DNA of 64,000 nucleotides from Burkholderia plantarii (GTDB taxonomy: Bacteria; Pseudomonadota; Gammaproteobacteria; Burkholderiales; Burkholderiaceae): positions 1,922,001-1,986,000 of the forward strand of contig NZ_CP007213.1 of NCBI RefSeq assembly GCF_001411805.1. Reading direction: 5' to 3'. Position 1 is the first letter of the stretch, and every line of letters begins with the position of its first letter. The notes below the pieces were generated by a model. It saw only the letters and a list, made by a program, of their open reading frames with translations, was not told where the DNA came from and searched no databases. The position numbers and the translations under genes are program-made. This document shows positions 27,257 through 36,220 of the stretch, one piece after another.

Positions 27257-28576
27257 ATGGAAATGTCTCGCTCGAGGTCGGGTGCCGTCGCGGTCGTGCT
27301 CTGGGCGGTGCTGTATCTCGCGAGCGCTCAGCTGTCCCATCAACTGAACGGACCGGTCGACCTACCCGGCTACATCTGGCTGCCGGCCGGCGTCACGGTG
27401 GGCGCGTTCATGCTGCGCCCGCCGCGCGAGTGGCTCACGCTGGCGCTCACCTTCCTCGCGGCGCAGCTCGTGGTGGCCGCGATCGAGCACGACAGCTACC
27501 TCGACTCGCTGGTGTTCGCGCTGATCGCGATCGGCTCGGCCGCGCTCGCGGTCTGGCTGGTACGGCGCGTGCGGCTCTCGCTCGAGGGCCTGTACTTCCT
27601 GCGCTCGATGATCTCGGCCGCGCTGCTGACGAGCCTGTTCGGCGCGCTCGCGAGCGGGGCGTGGTGCGCGTTCGTGAAGGGCTCCGCGTTCCGCGACGTC
27701 GCGCTCGTCTGGGCCGCCTCGGACTTCGTCGGGATCCTGCTGGTCGCGCCCGTGCTGGCGTCGTGGTCGCGCTTTCGCGCGCATCGCTCGGGCGACCACG
27801 AGCGCTTCGACGTCGGGCTCGGCATCGTGTCGTTCGCGCTGCTGGTGGCGGGCGCCTGGGCGATCTTCGACAGCGGCGGTGCCGGCGGCGCGCCCGTCGG
27901 CGCGATCGGCTTCGCCGTCACCTACATCCCGCTGTTCCTGACGGTCGCCGTGACGGTGCTGCTGGGCGGCCGCGCGGGCTCGCTGTCGGTGCTCGTGCTG
28001 GCCGTGATCGTGATCCTGCAGACCGCGGCCGGCGACGGGCCGTTCTCGCTGCTGGAAGCCTCGCGCGGACGCTCGCTGCTGGAAGCGCAGCTCTATCTGG
28101 CGGTGGCTTCGCTGCTGGTGCTGACGGTCAGCACGCTGAAGACCGGCAACGAACGCGTGAACGCGCGCGCCGACACGCTCGCCAGCAACATCGAGCTGGC
28201 GCTCGCGAGCGCCGACCAGGTCGCCTACGTGCTCGATCCGGTCACGCAGACGCTCGAATGGAGCGGCGACCTGCAGCGCGCGTTCGGACCGGGCGCCGAG
28301 GCCGCGCAACTCGCAAGCGTGGCGCGCGTGCTCGACCGGCTGGCGCCGCGCGATCGCGACGCGCTGCGCCGCCACTGGCGCGCCGGCGCGGCCGACGAGT
28401 CGGGCGAGTCGGGCGAGTCGGGCGAGGCGATCAGCTTCGGCATCGTGCAGCCGGACGGCGCGATCCTGCGCGTGACCGACCGCGGCGCGCCGCTGAGCTA
28501 CGCGAACCTGGACGTGACGGTGGTGGCGGGCGTCTGGCAGATCGTGCGCGAGCCCGCCGGTGCGGCCGGCGCCTGA
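27257..28576 (+). CDS. MASE1-domain membrane sensor without an output domain
   Basis: 439 residues. Residues ~10-290 form about eight hydrophobic helices of the MASE1 type (LPGYIWLPAGVTVGAFMLRP, WAASDFVGILLVAPVLASW), usually attached to histidine kinase or GGDEF/EAL outputs. After a coiled segment (residues ~300-325) comes a divergent PAS-like region (ASADQVAYVLDPVTQTLEWS). The protein then ends without kinase or diguanylate cyclase motifs. A GESGES repeat at bases 28395-28424 comes from a 9-base tandem unit (three copies of GAGTCGGGC). The ATG at 27257 has GGAGG 10 bases upstream. Signalling through a partner is possible. Followed 16 bases later by the hydrolase gene. Confidence 0.78.
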   Translation: MEMSRSRSGAVAVVLWAVLYLASAQLSHQLNGPVDLPGYIWLPAGVTVGAFMLRPPREWLTLALTFLAAQLVVAAIEHDSYLDSLVFALIAIGSAALAVWLVRRVRLSLEGLYFLRSMISAALLTSLFGALASGAWCAFVKGSAFRDVALVWAASDFVGILLVAPVLASWSRFRAHRSGDHERFDVGLGIVSFALLVAGAWAIFDSGGAGGAPVGAIGFAVTYIPLFLTVAVTVLLGGRAGSLSVLVLAVIVILQTAAGDGPFSLLEASRGRSLLEAQLYLAVASLLVLTVSTLKTGNERVNARADTLASNIELALASADQVAYVLDPVTQTLEWSGDLQRAFGPGAEAAQLASVARVLDRLAPRDRDALRRHWRAGAADESGESGESGEAISFGIVQPDGAILRVTDRGAPLSYANLDVTVVAGVWQIVREPAGAAGA

Positions 28577-28592
28577 GCGGACGGCCCGCATC

Positions 28593-29447
28593 ATGACCGG
28601 CCGCACCGGCGTCCTGCTGATCCACGGGCTCGGCGGCACCGAATACGATCTCGGCTCGCTGCACAAGGCGATCCGCCGGGCCGGCGGCGACGCGCACATC
28701 ATCACGCTGCCCGGCCACGGCACGCGGCCCGAGGATCTGGCCAAGGTGCATGCCGAGACGTGGCTCGACGCCGTCACGGCCCAGTACCGCGCGCTCGAGG
28801 CCGAGTACGACACGCTGCACGTGGCCGGCATGTGCATGGGCGCGCTGGTCGCGCTGCTGCTGTGCCACCGCGTGCAGCACGCGAAGGGGCGCCTCGCGCT
28901 GCTGGCCGCGCCGGTCTACATCGACGGCTGGTCCACGCCGTGGTATCGCGCGCTGCGCTACCTGCTGTACCAGGTGCCCGGCGTGACCGAGCGCATGCGC
29001 GTGGAGGAGGGCGAGCCGTTCGGCATCAAGAACCCGGTGATCCGGGCGCTCGTGAAGAAGAAGTTCGCGCGCCAGGACAGTTTCCACTACCCGTGGGTGC
29101 CGCTCGTGACGATCCGCCAGGTCGACCGGATGCGCGGCTGGGCGCGCGCGGCGGCGCCCGATACGCGCTGCACGACGCTGATCCTGCACGCGCGCGAGGA
29201 CGAACTGACGAGCCTGCGCTCGGCGCGCTTCCTCGAGGCCGCGATGCCCGACGCGCGCTGCATCGTGCTCGATAACAGTTATCACATGATCTGTGCCGAT
29301 AATGACCGCGACGCCGTCGCGCGGCACGTGCTCGAGTTCTTCGGCTTCGATCCGGCCCACGCGGTGAGCCCGGCGATGGCGCGCCGGCTGGCGCGCGGGG
29401 GCGGCTCGGGCGAGGCGGCGCCGGACGTGCCCGACGGTACGCCGTAA
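28593..29447 (+). CDS. Alpha/beta hydrolase with Cys nucleophile
   Basis: 284 residues, carboxylesterase/monoglyceride-lipase-like. The oxyanion loop LLIHGLGGTEYDLGSL and the elbow GMCMGA are clear. The expected serine is Cys81 (codon TGC), Asp203 (AREDE) and His231 (NSYHMI) complete a Cys-Asp-His triad, as in dienelactone hydrolases rather than serine esterases. The cap region (residues ~120-180) is basic. The C-terminal tail is low complexity. It follows the MASE1 gene closely, so they may be co-transcribed. An acyl-transfer or lactone substrate is possible; none can be named from sequence. Confidence 0.8.
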   Translation: MTGRTGVLLIHGLGGTEYDLGSLHKAIRRAGGDAHIITLPGHGTRPEDLAKVHAETWLDAVTAQYRALEAEYDTLHVAGMCMGALVALLLCHRVQHAKGRLALLAAPVYIDGWSTPWYRALRYLLYQVPGVTERMRVEEGEPFGIKNPVIRALVKKKFARQDSFHYPWVPLVTIRQVDRMRGWARAAAPDTRCTTLILHAREDELTSLRSARFLEAAMPDARCIVLDNSYHMICADNDRDAVARHVLEFFGFDPAHAVSPAMARRLARGGGSGEAAPDVPDGTP

Positions 29448-29658
29448 GCTCGGGCGCCGCGCCGGTCCATCCTCTTCCCGGCGGCGTCGCGGCGTGAGCG
29501 CCCGCCCGCATGCCCGTGTTCGTGGCCGCCCGCCCCCGCAAGCGTTGTCCGCGCGCATCGCCGCGTGCCGCGAGCGGTCGGCGGCACCGTGCCGCTGCGC
29601 TATGATCACGCCTTTTGATCGCGCCGCCCCCCGGCGCGAGCGCCTTTCCGACTCTCCG

Positions 29659-31944
29659 ATGACACGACGATTGCCCGCGGCCGCGCTGCGACAACTCCCG
29701 CGCACGACCGCGCTGCACCGCCGGCTCCGCCTCGGCCTGACCATGATGGCCGCGCACGCGGCAGCGGCCGCGGCCGCGCCGGCCGAGGTTCCCGCCACGG
29801 CGGCCACGGCGGCCGCCGCCACGCGCGCCTCGGCCACGACGCCGGCAACGGCTCCCGCCGCCCAGGCACTGCCCGTCGTCGACGTTTCCGCCGCCGCCGA
29901 TTCCGCATGGCACGCACGTACCGCGTCGGTCACCGGCCGCGACGACGCATCGATCCGCGACACGCCCGCCTCGATCACGGTGGTGAGCGCGCAGCGCATC
30001 GCCGACCAGCAGGCCAGGACGCTCGCCGACGTGCTGCGCAACGACGCCTCGATCAACGCCGACTACACGCCGGTCGGCTACTACGGCAACTTCACGATCC
30101 GCGGCTTCCCGCTCGATCCGGCCAGCGCGATCCGCCAGGACGGCCTGACGCTGTCGGGCGAACAGAACGTGCCGCTCGAGAACAAAGCGCGCGTGGAGAT
30201 CCTGAAGGGGCTTGCCGCGATCGACAGCGGCGTGCTCTCGCCGGGCGGCGTGGTGAACTTCGTCAGCAAGCGGCCCGAGAACGTGTCGAGCGTGACGGCC
30301 GGCGTGGACAGCCGCGGCTCGACCTCGGCCGCGGTCGATCTCGGCCGCCGCTTCGGCCCCGACAACCAGTTCGGGTTCCGTATCAACGCGGCGCGCGAGA
30401 ACCTCCATTCCTACGTGGACGACGCGAACGGCCACCGCACGTTGGGCTCGATCGCGGCCGACTGGAACATCACGCCGCGCGCGAGCCTGCAGGTGAACGC
30501 CGAGTTCCAGAACTGGATCCAGCGCTCGGTGTCGGGCTACCAGCTGCTCGGCGGCACGGTGGTGCCGCCGGCCGCCTCGACCTCGAAGCTGCTCGGCGTG
30601 CAGCCGTGGGCGAAACCCGTCACCACCGACGCGCTGAACCTGAACGCGCGCTTCGACTACGCGTTCAACGACGCCTGGCGCCTGTACGTCACGGGCGGGC
30701 GCAGCCGCACCATGATCGACGACGACGTGGCGTTCGCCTACGGCTGCGCCAACGTGCCGAGCTGCGGCGCGGGCGGAACGTCGCCGTACTTCTTCTCGCA
30801 GAACGGCGATTTCGACGTGTTCGACTATCGCAGCCCCGCCGAATACCGTCGCAACGACGAGCTGCGCGCGGCCGTGGACGGCAAGTTCAGCACCGGCGTG
30901 CTGCGCCACGACGTGCTGTTCGGAGTGGGCGCGCTGCACCGCGTGGTCCGGCTCTCGAACGCCGTGTACGACTACGTGGGCAGCGAGAACATCGACGGGC
31001 CCGACCTCGCGTTCGATCCGTCGCCGAGCCAGACCAGCGCCTCGTTCCCGCAGCTCGACGCGTGGCAGGTGTCGCTGTTCGGCACCGACCGGATCAGCTT
31101 CGGCGAGCACTGGCAGCTGCTGGCCGGCGGCCGCCAGGTGCTGCTGCGCCAGCGCGCCTGGACCAGCCAGGACGGCCCGGCCGATCACACCGACCGCACC
31201 AAGTTCCTGCCGCAGCTCGCGCTGGTCTACAAGCCGGTCGTGCCGCTGACGTTCTACGGCTCGTACAGCAAGGATCTCTCGCTCGGCGACCAGGCGCCGG
31301 TGCGCGCGAGCAACGCCTACGCGTTCCTGCCGCCGCTCGAATCGACCGCCTACGAGGTCGGCGCGAAATACGACTGGGCCAACCGCGTGACGCTGACGGC
31401 CGCCGCGTTCTCGATCAGCCGGCCGTTCCAGTTCGCGCAGCCCGACGACTCCGACGCCGGCTACACCTTCGTGCAGCGCGGCCGCGAGCGCCACGACGGC
31501 ATCGAACTCGGCGCCTCGGGCCGCCTCACCGAGCGGCTGGCGCTGAACCTGAGCGTCGCCGCGATCCGCGCGCGCGCCTACGATTCGGGCTCGCCCGCCT
31601 ACGAAGGCCATCAGGTGATCAACGTGCCGGCCCTGCGCGCGACGCTGAACGCCGACTACGCGGTGCCGGGGCTGCCCGGCTTCGACCTGCTCGGCGGCAT
31701 CGAATACAGCGCGAGCCGCAACGCGAACGAGGAGGGCACCGCGCGCGTGCCGGGCTGGATCGTGTTCAACGCCGGCGCGCGCTACACGACGAAGCTCGGC
31801 GGCCACCGCGTCACGGCGCGGCTGTGGGTCGACAACCTCTTCAACCGCTATTACTGGCGCGATGCCGGCGAGCAGCAGGGCGACGCCTACCTGTTCCTCG
31901 GCGCGCCGCGCACGGCCCGGATCTCGGTCACCTACGACTTCTGA
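29659..31944 (+). CDS. TonB-dependent outer-membrane receptor
   Basis: 761 residues. N-terminal signal-like segment followed by an unusually long Ala/Thr-rich stretch, then the plug domain (IRDTPASITVVSAQRIADQQ; GFPLDPASAIRQDGLTLSGE; VEILKGLAAIDSGVLSPGGV) and a 22-strand barrel ending in TARISVTYDF, the expected terminal aromatic. The classical siderophore-receptor annotation fits the sequence, but the next two genes encode a PnuC transporter and an APH-type kinase, which points to a vitamin or nucleoside ligand. No Fur box or TPP/cobalamin riboswitch was found upstream. The ATG at 29659 is chosen as the closest start before the signal sequence; an earlier ATG at 29602 exists. Confidence 0.9.
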   Translation: MTRRLPAAALRQLPRTTALHRRLRLGLTMMAAHAAAAAAAPAEVPATAATAAAATRASATTPATAPAAQALPVVDVSAAADSAWHARTASVTGRDDASIRDTPASITVVSAQRIADQQARTLADVLRNDASINADYTPVGYYGNFTIRGFPLDPASAIRQDGLTLSGEQNVPLENKARVEILKGLAAIDSGVLSPGGVVNFVSKRPENVSSVTAGVDSRGSTSAAVDLGRRFGPDNQFGFRINAARENLHSYVDDANGHRTLGSIAADWNITPRASLQVNAEFQNWIQRSVSGYQLLGGTVVPPAASTSKLLGVQPWAKPVTTDALNLNARFDYAFNDAWRLYVTGGRSRTMIDDDVAFAYGCANVPSCGAGGTSPYFFSQNGDFDVFDYRSPAEYRRNDELRAAVDGKFSTGVLRHDVLFGVGALHRVVRLSNAVYDYVGSENIDGPDLAFDPSPSQTSASFPQLDAWQVSLFGTDRISFGEHWQLLAGGRQVLLRQRAWTSQDGPADHTDRTKFLPQLALVYKPVVPLTFYGSYSKDLSLGDQAPVRASNAYAFLPPLESTAYEVGAKYDWANRVTLTAAAFSISRPFQFAQPDDSDAGYTFVQRGRERHDGIELGASGRLTERLALNLSVAAIRARAYDSGSPAYEGHQVINVPALRATLNADYAVPGLPGFDLLGGIEYSASRNANEEGTARVPGWIVFNAGARYTTKLGGHRVTARLWVDNLFNRYYWRDAGEQQGDAYLFLGAPRTARISVTYDF

Positions 31945-31978
31945 CCCGGCCCGCCACGTTCCCGGAGACTTCGCTCCC

Positions 31979-32599
31979 ATGTCCCCCCTCGAAATCACCG
32001 GCGTGATCGTGAGCGCGCTGGCGATCTGGCTGGCCGCGCGGCGCAGCATGCTGTGCTGGCCGGTCGGGCTCGCCTCGGTCGCGCTCTACGCGTGGATCTT
32101 CTTCGATGCGCGGCTGTACTCGGACATGCTGCTGCAGGGCGCGTTCGCGCTGCTGCAACTGTACGGCTGGTATGGCTGGCTCACGCAGCGGCGCGACCGT
32201 GCCGGCGAGCCGGTGGTGCCGGAGGGCGGGGTGGGGCCGCGCCGGCTCGCGCCGGGGCTGGCCGCGGCCGTGGTGCTGAGCGCGCTGCTGGGCAGCGCGA
32301 TGGCGCGCTGGACCGACGCATCGCTGCCCTACGTCGACGCCACGCTGACCGCGTTCAGCCTCGTCGCGCAATACTGGACCGCGCGGCGCTATATTGCGTC
32401 ATGGCAGCTCTGGTGCGTGGTCGATACCGTCTATGTCGGCATGTTCGTGTTCAAGGCGCTGTACCTGACGGCCGGGCTCTACGCGCTGTTCGTCGCGCTC
32501 GCCGCGATCGGCTGGCGTGACTGGGCACGCGCGCTGGCCCGTGCGAACGCCTCGGCCGCCGCGGCTGGCCCCGCGCCGCGGCTCGACGGCGGGCCATGA
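31979..32599 (+). CDS. pnuC: PnuC-family vitamin/nucleoside transporter
   Basis: 206 residues, about seven hydrophobic helices, SWEET-like 3-1-3 topology. The segments LCWPVGLASVALYAWIFFDA, LQLYGWYGWLTQRR and ASWQLWCVVDTVYVGMFVFK hold the Trp-rich signature (WxxW) that binds the ligand in PnuC. Family members import nicotinamide riboside, thiamine (PnuT) or riboflavin (PnuX) by facilitated diffusion and depend on a kinase to trap the substrate. Here the kinase is the next gene, which starts inside this stop codon (ATGA), and the outer-membrane entry protein is 34 bases upstream. Confidence 0.9.
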   Translation: MSPLEITGVIVSALAIWLAARRSMLCWPVGLASVALYAWIFFDARLYSDMLLQGAFALLQLYGWYGWLTQRRDRAGEPVVPEGGVGPRRLAPGLAAAVVLSALLGSAMARWTDASLPYVDATLTAFSLVAQYWTARRYIASWQLWCVVDTVYVGMFVFKALYLTAGLYALFVALAAIGWRDWARALARANASAAAAGPAPRLDGGP

Positions 32600-33831
32600 G
32601 CGAACCATTTTCCGGAGATCCGCTGGTGACGTCAGAGTCTGATTCCGATCCCGCTTCCGCTTTGCGTGGCGCGCCCGACCATGACGACGCGGCGCTCGCG
32701 CCGCCGCAGTTCACCGTGGACGGCGAGGCGAGCGAGCGCGACTGGCCGCTGATCACGCGCGCCGAGCTGGATCGCGTGCTGGCCGGCTACCCTCGCGTGG
32801 GTGCGCTCGCCTCGCTGTCGTGGCACAGCCCGCGGCCGTTCTCGGCCGCCGTGCTGGCCACCACCGAGGCCGGCGCGGGCGTGTTCGTGAAGCGCCACCA
32901 CCGCAGCCTGCGCGACGTGGCCGGGCTCGAGGAGGAGCACCGCTTCATCGCGCATCTGCGCGGCCACGGCGTGCCGGTGGCCGAGGTGCTGACCGACACG
33001 CACGGGCGCACCGCCAGCACGCACGGCGACTGGACCTACGAGCTGCATGCCGCCTCGCCCGGTGTGGACACCTATCGCGGCGTGATGTCGTGGAAGCCGT
33101 TCTTCCACGCCTCGCACGCGGCTGCGGCCGGGCGCATGCTCGCCACGCTGCATCGCGCGGCGGCCGGCTTCGACGCGCCGGCACGTGAATTGAAGCCGCT
33201 GCTGACGAGCTTCCGGGTGCTGTCCTCGCCTGACCTGCGCGGCGCGCTCGACGCCTGGGTGGCCGCCCAGCCGCGCCTGGCGCGCGCGCTCGAGGGGCGA
33301 GCCTGGCGCGACGACGTGGAGCGCGTGATCGGGCCGTTCCATCGCGCGCTGGTGCCGTGGCTCGACACGCTCGCGCCGCTCTGGACGCATGGCGACTGGC
33401 ATGCCTCGAACCTGCTGTGGACCGACGACGCGGCCGGCGCGCGGGTGGCGACGGTGCTCGACTTCGGGCTGGCCGACCGCAGCTGCGCGGTACTCGACAT
33501 CGCCACCGCGATCGAGCGCAACATGGTGGACTGGCTCGCGCCGGCCGGCGCGCGGCGCATCGAATTCGAGCATCTGAACGCGCTGCTGGACGGTTATGAA
33601 TCGGTGCTGCCGCTGTCCGGCGACGCGTATCGGGCGCTCGCCGCGCTGCTGCCGGTCGCGCATGCCGAATTCGCGCTGTCCGAGGTCGAGTATTTCAACG
33701 GCATCCTGTCGTCGCCGGTCGGTACCGAGGCGGCCTACGACGGTTATCTGATCGGCCACGCGCAGTGGTTCGCCGGGGCCGACGGACAGCGGCTGCTGGA
33801 TGCGATCCGGGCGCGTCGGCCGCGCGGCTGA
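32596..33831 (+). CDS. APH-fold phosphotransferase (candidate vitamin kinase)
   Basis: 411 residues with a disordered acidic start (~45 residues), then an aminoglycoside-phosphotransferase-like kinase: nucleotide-binding Lys in GVFVKRHHRS, Brenner motif HGDWHASN (H265, D267, N272) and metal-binding DFGLAD near residue 290. Thiamine kinase ThiK, choline kinase and homoserine kinase belong to this fold. Coupled by overlap to the PnuC gene, it most simply acts as the trapping kinase for whatever PnuC imports; thiamine or a nicotinamide/nucleoside compound are candidates. Antibiotic resistance is an alternative but is not supported by context. Confidence 0.82.
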   Translation: MSEPFSGDPLVTSESDSDPASALRGAPDHDDAALAPPQFTVDGEASERDWPLITRAELDRVLAGYPRVGALASLSWHSPRPFSAAVLATTEAGAGVFVKRHHRSLRDVAGLEEEHRFIAHLRGHGVPVAEVLTDTHGRTASTHGDWTYELHAASPGVDTYRGVMSWKPFFHASHAAAAGRMLATLHRAAAGFDAPARELKPLLTSFRVLSSPDLRGALDAWVAAQPRLARALEGRAWRDDVERVIGPFHRALVPWLDTLAPLWTHGDWHASNLLWTDDAAGARVATVLDFGLADRSCAVLDIATAIERNMVDWLAPAGARRIEFEHLNALLDGYESVLPLSGDAYRALAALLPVAHAEFALSEVEYFNGILSSPVGTEAAYDGYLIGHAQWFAGADGQRLLDAIRARRPRG

Positions 33832-33905
33832 GCGAGGACGGCGTGTTTGGTCGGCCGCGCAACCGATCGACATCCCCGACCCGAAACGGCGCCGACCGCG
33901 CGCCA

Positions 33906-34775
33906 TCACGGCCCGGCGTCCGCGAGCCGCGCCACCACCAGCTCGACGAACCGGCTGAGCCGCGGCTGGCGCCGCATGTCGCGGTGATAGCCGAGCCACG
34001 TGTCGCGCGTGGGCGGCGCCTCGCCGAGATCGAGCCGCGCGATGCCGGGCGTCGCGTCGCCGAGCGGCGTCGGCAGCACGGCCAGCCCGACACCGAGCGC
34101 GCAGAGCCGCGCCTGCGTCTCGCGGCTGTTGCTGCGCGCGGCGACGCCGGCCTCGGGCAGCCGCCGCGTGATCCAGCTCACGTCGGGCATCGCGCCGAAC
34201 GCCGTGTCCATCAGCACCAGCCGCGCGCCGCGCCCGCCGTGGTCGAGCGCCGGCGCCTGCCCGACCGCGCCGTAGACCGCGTAGCGCGTGGTCAGCAGCC
34301 GCCGGCTGACCACGTCGGGATCGTCGAACGGCAGCATCCGCAGCACGCAGTCGGCCTCGCGATGCGGCAGGCTGTAGAGCCGCGGGTCGGTCAGCAGCTC
34401 GATCGCGACGCCAGGATGCCGCCGCGTGAATTCGGCGATCACGGGGGCGAGCCGCAGCGCGCCGAACCAGTCCGAGCACGACACGCGCAGCAGGCCCGAC
34501 AGCAGCGCCTCGGCGCCCGACAGCTCGCGCAGCGCGGCCAGCGCCTCGCTCTCCATGCGCTCGGCATGCGGCAGCAGCGCCTGCCCCTCGTCGGTCGGCA
34601 CGAAGCCGTGCGGCGTGCGCTGGAACAGCACGTGGCCGAGTTGCCGTTCGAGCGCCTTCAGGCGCCGGCCCATGGTCGGCTGGGTCTGCCCGAGTACACG
34701 GCCGGCCGCGCCAAGGCTGCCCTCGCGCGCGATCGCGAGGAAGATCCGCAGGTCGCTCCAGTCCATCTCCGCCAT
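33906..34775 (-). CDS. LysR-family transcriptional regulator
   Basis: 289 residues. N-terminal winged helix-turn-helix (LRIFLAIAREGSLGAAGRVL, GQTQPTMGRRLKALERQLGH) then a periplasmic-binding-like effector domain. It is divergent from the medium-chain dehydrogenase gene, with an A+T-rich gap (34776-34892) that should hold the LysR operator and both promoters. The GSLGAAGRVLGQTQPTMGRR subtype is common among regulators that control a single adjacent oxidoreductase gene. The inducing compound is not evident. Confidence 0.9.
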   Translation of the reverse strand: MAEMDWSDLRIFLAIAREGSLGAAGRVLGQTQPTMGRRLKALERQLGHVLFQRTPHGFVPTDEGQALLPHAERMESEALAALRELSGAEALLSGLLRVSCSDWFGALRLAPVIAEFTRRHPGVAIELLTDPRLYSLPHREADCVLRMLPFDDPDVVSRRLLTTRYAVYGAVGQAPALDHGGRGARLVLMDTAFGAMPDVSWITRRLPEAGVAARSNSRETQARLCALGVGLAVLPTPLGDATPGIARLDLGEAPPTRDTWLGYHRDMRRQPRLSRFVELVVARLADAGP

Positions 34776-34892
34776 CGCGTTACCTCATTTATTTTTGCAT
34801 GAGCATCATGCGATTTTAGCGAATTCCCATGCAGGTTTGTTGTCGCTACAGTGATGGCCGACACCCGACAACCTGACAGCCGGAGAACGACG

Positions 34893-35879
34893 ATGTCCCA
34901 CCCGCTCATGCGCGCCTGGCCCGCGACCGCCCCCGACGCGCCGTTTCGCCCGATCGACCTGCCGGTCCCGATGCCGGGCGCGGGCGAGGTGCTGGTGCGC
35001 GTCCATGCCAGCGGCGTCAATCCGCTCGACACGAAGATCCGCGCCGGCGCGGCGCCGCATGCGCGCCAGCCGCTGCCGGCCGTGCTCGGCATCGATCTGG
35101 CCGGCATCGTCGAGCGCGTGGGCGAGGGCGTGAGCGGTTTCGCGCCCGGCGACGCCGTCTGGGGCGCGGTGGGCGGTGTCGGCGGGCTCGCCGGCACGAT
35201 GGCCGAGTTCGTCACGGCCGACATGCGGCTGCTGGCGCGCAAGCCGGCCGACCTGACGATGCGCGAGGCCGCCGCGCTGCCGCTCGCCGCGATCACCGCC
35301 TGGGAAGGGCTCGTCGATCTCGCGGGCGTGCGGGCCGGCGAGCGCGTGCTCGTGATCGGCGCGGCCGGCGGGGTCGGCCACGTCACGGCGCAACTGGCGC
35401 GTGCGCGCGGCGCGCGCGTGTTCGGCGTGGCCTCGGTGCGTGATGCCGGGTACCTCGAATCGATCGGCGTGCGCTACGTGGCGCGTGCCGACGCGGCCGA
35501 TGCGTGGGTGCGCGAACATACGGACGGGCAGGGCTTCGAGGTGGTCTACGACAGTGTCGGCGCGCTCGCGGCCGCGTTCGACGCGGTGCGGCCGTTCGGG
35601 CGCGTGACGAGCGCGCTCGGCTGGGGGAGCGTGTCGCTCGCGCCGCTGTCGCTGCGCTCGGCGCGCTATGCGGGCGTATTCACGTTGCGGCCGCTGCTGA
35701 GCGGCGCGGGCCGCGACGCGCACGGCCGGATCCTGGCCGAGGCGGCGAGGCTCGTGGAGACCGGCGCGCTGGTGCCGCGGCTCGATGCGCGACGCTTCAC
35801 GATCGGGCAGGCCGACGCGGCGCATGCCCTGGTGAAAAACGGACAGGCGAACGGCAAGGTGGTGCTGGAAATGACGTAA
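34893..35879 (+). CDS. Zinc-type alcohol dehydrogenase / quinone oxidoreductase (MDR family)
   Basis: 328 residues. GroES-like N-domain (VLVRVHASGVNPLDTKIRAG, LPAVLGIDLAGIVERVGEGV) and a Rossmann domain with the NAD(P)H motif VLVIGAAGGVGHVTAQLA (A-x-x-G-V-G). No structural or catalytic zinc cysteines are present, so it is of the quinone-oxidoreductase type that reduces double bonds of quinones or enones using NADPH. The ATG at 34893 is preceded by GGAG at 7 bases. The divergent LysR gene probably controls it. Confidence 0.87.
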   Translation: MSHPLMRAWPATAPDAPFRPIDLPVPMPGAGEVLVRVHASGVNPLDTKIRAGAAPHARQPLPAVLGIDLAGIVERVGEGVSGFAPGDAVWGAVGGVGGLAGTMAEFVTADMRLLARKPADLTMREAAALPLAAITAWEGLVDLAGVRAGERVLVIGAAGGVGHVTAQLARARGARVFGVASVRDAGYLESIGVRYVARADAADAWVREHTDGQGFEVVYDSVGALAAAFDAVRPFGRVTSALGWGSVSLAPLSLRSARYAGVFTLRPLLSGAGRDAHGRILAEAARLVETGALVPRLDARRFTIGQADAAHALVKNGQANGKVVLEMT

Positions 35880-36220
35880 AGACGGCGCGATGGTGCGACC
35901 CCGAGGATTGCGCGACCTGCATCAGATCAGGATCCGGCCGGGATGGCATCGGCCGCTCCCGGTCAATCGTTCGCATCGCCAAAGCCAGGTGGAAACGAGC
36001 GATGCCGGAATGATCGGCATGGCGTATCGCGACATCGGCAAGCCCCGGTTTTCCTTGATGGAATCGCGAGCGCACGGTGCGTAATTGAGATAATCGAGGG
36101 CGCGTTACTGACCCGCAACGGGGTCAACTCTCCAGGCGAGAATGTCGCAGCTGATCCGGAATCCTGTATGATGTGTATCTCAAAAAAATAGCCCGACAAT
36201 TAGCTTAATTCGCCCAGTTT
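35880..36220 (+). other. Leader and promoter region of the polysaccharide cluster
   Basis: 340 bases without a gene. TATGAT (36167-36172) is a good -10; a weak -35 is TCGCAG (36145-36150). The AATTA-GCT-TAATT palindrome (36198-36210) lies 11 bases before the wecB start, and GACCC-GCAACG-GGGTC (36110-36125) is a small inverted repeat. The leader is more A+T rich than its surroundings. No transcription regulator is nearby. Confidence 0.4.

Noticed and set aside
29448..29658. Riboswitch (TPP or cobalamin) or Fur box upstream of the PnuC-linked TonB receptor
   Set aside because: None of the conserved riboswitch blocks is present and the nearest Fur-like match is very weak.
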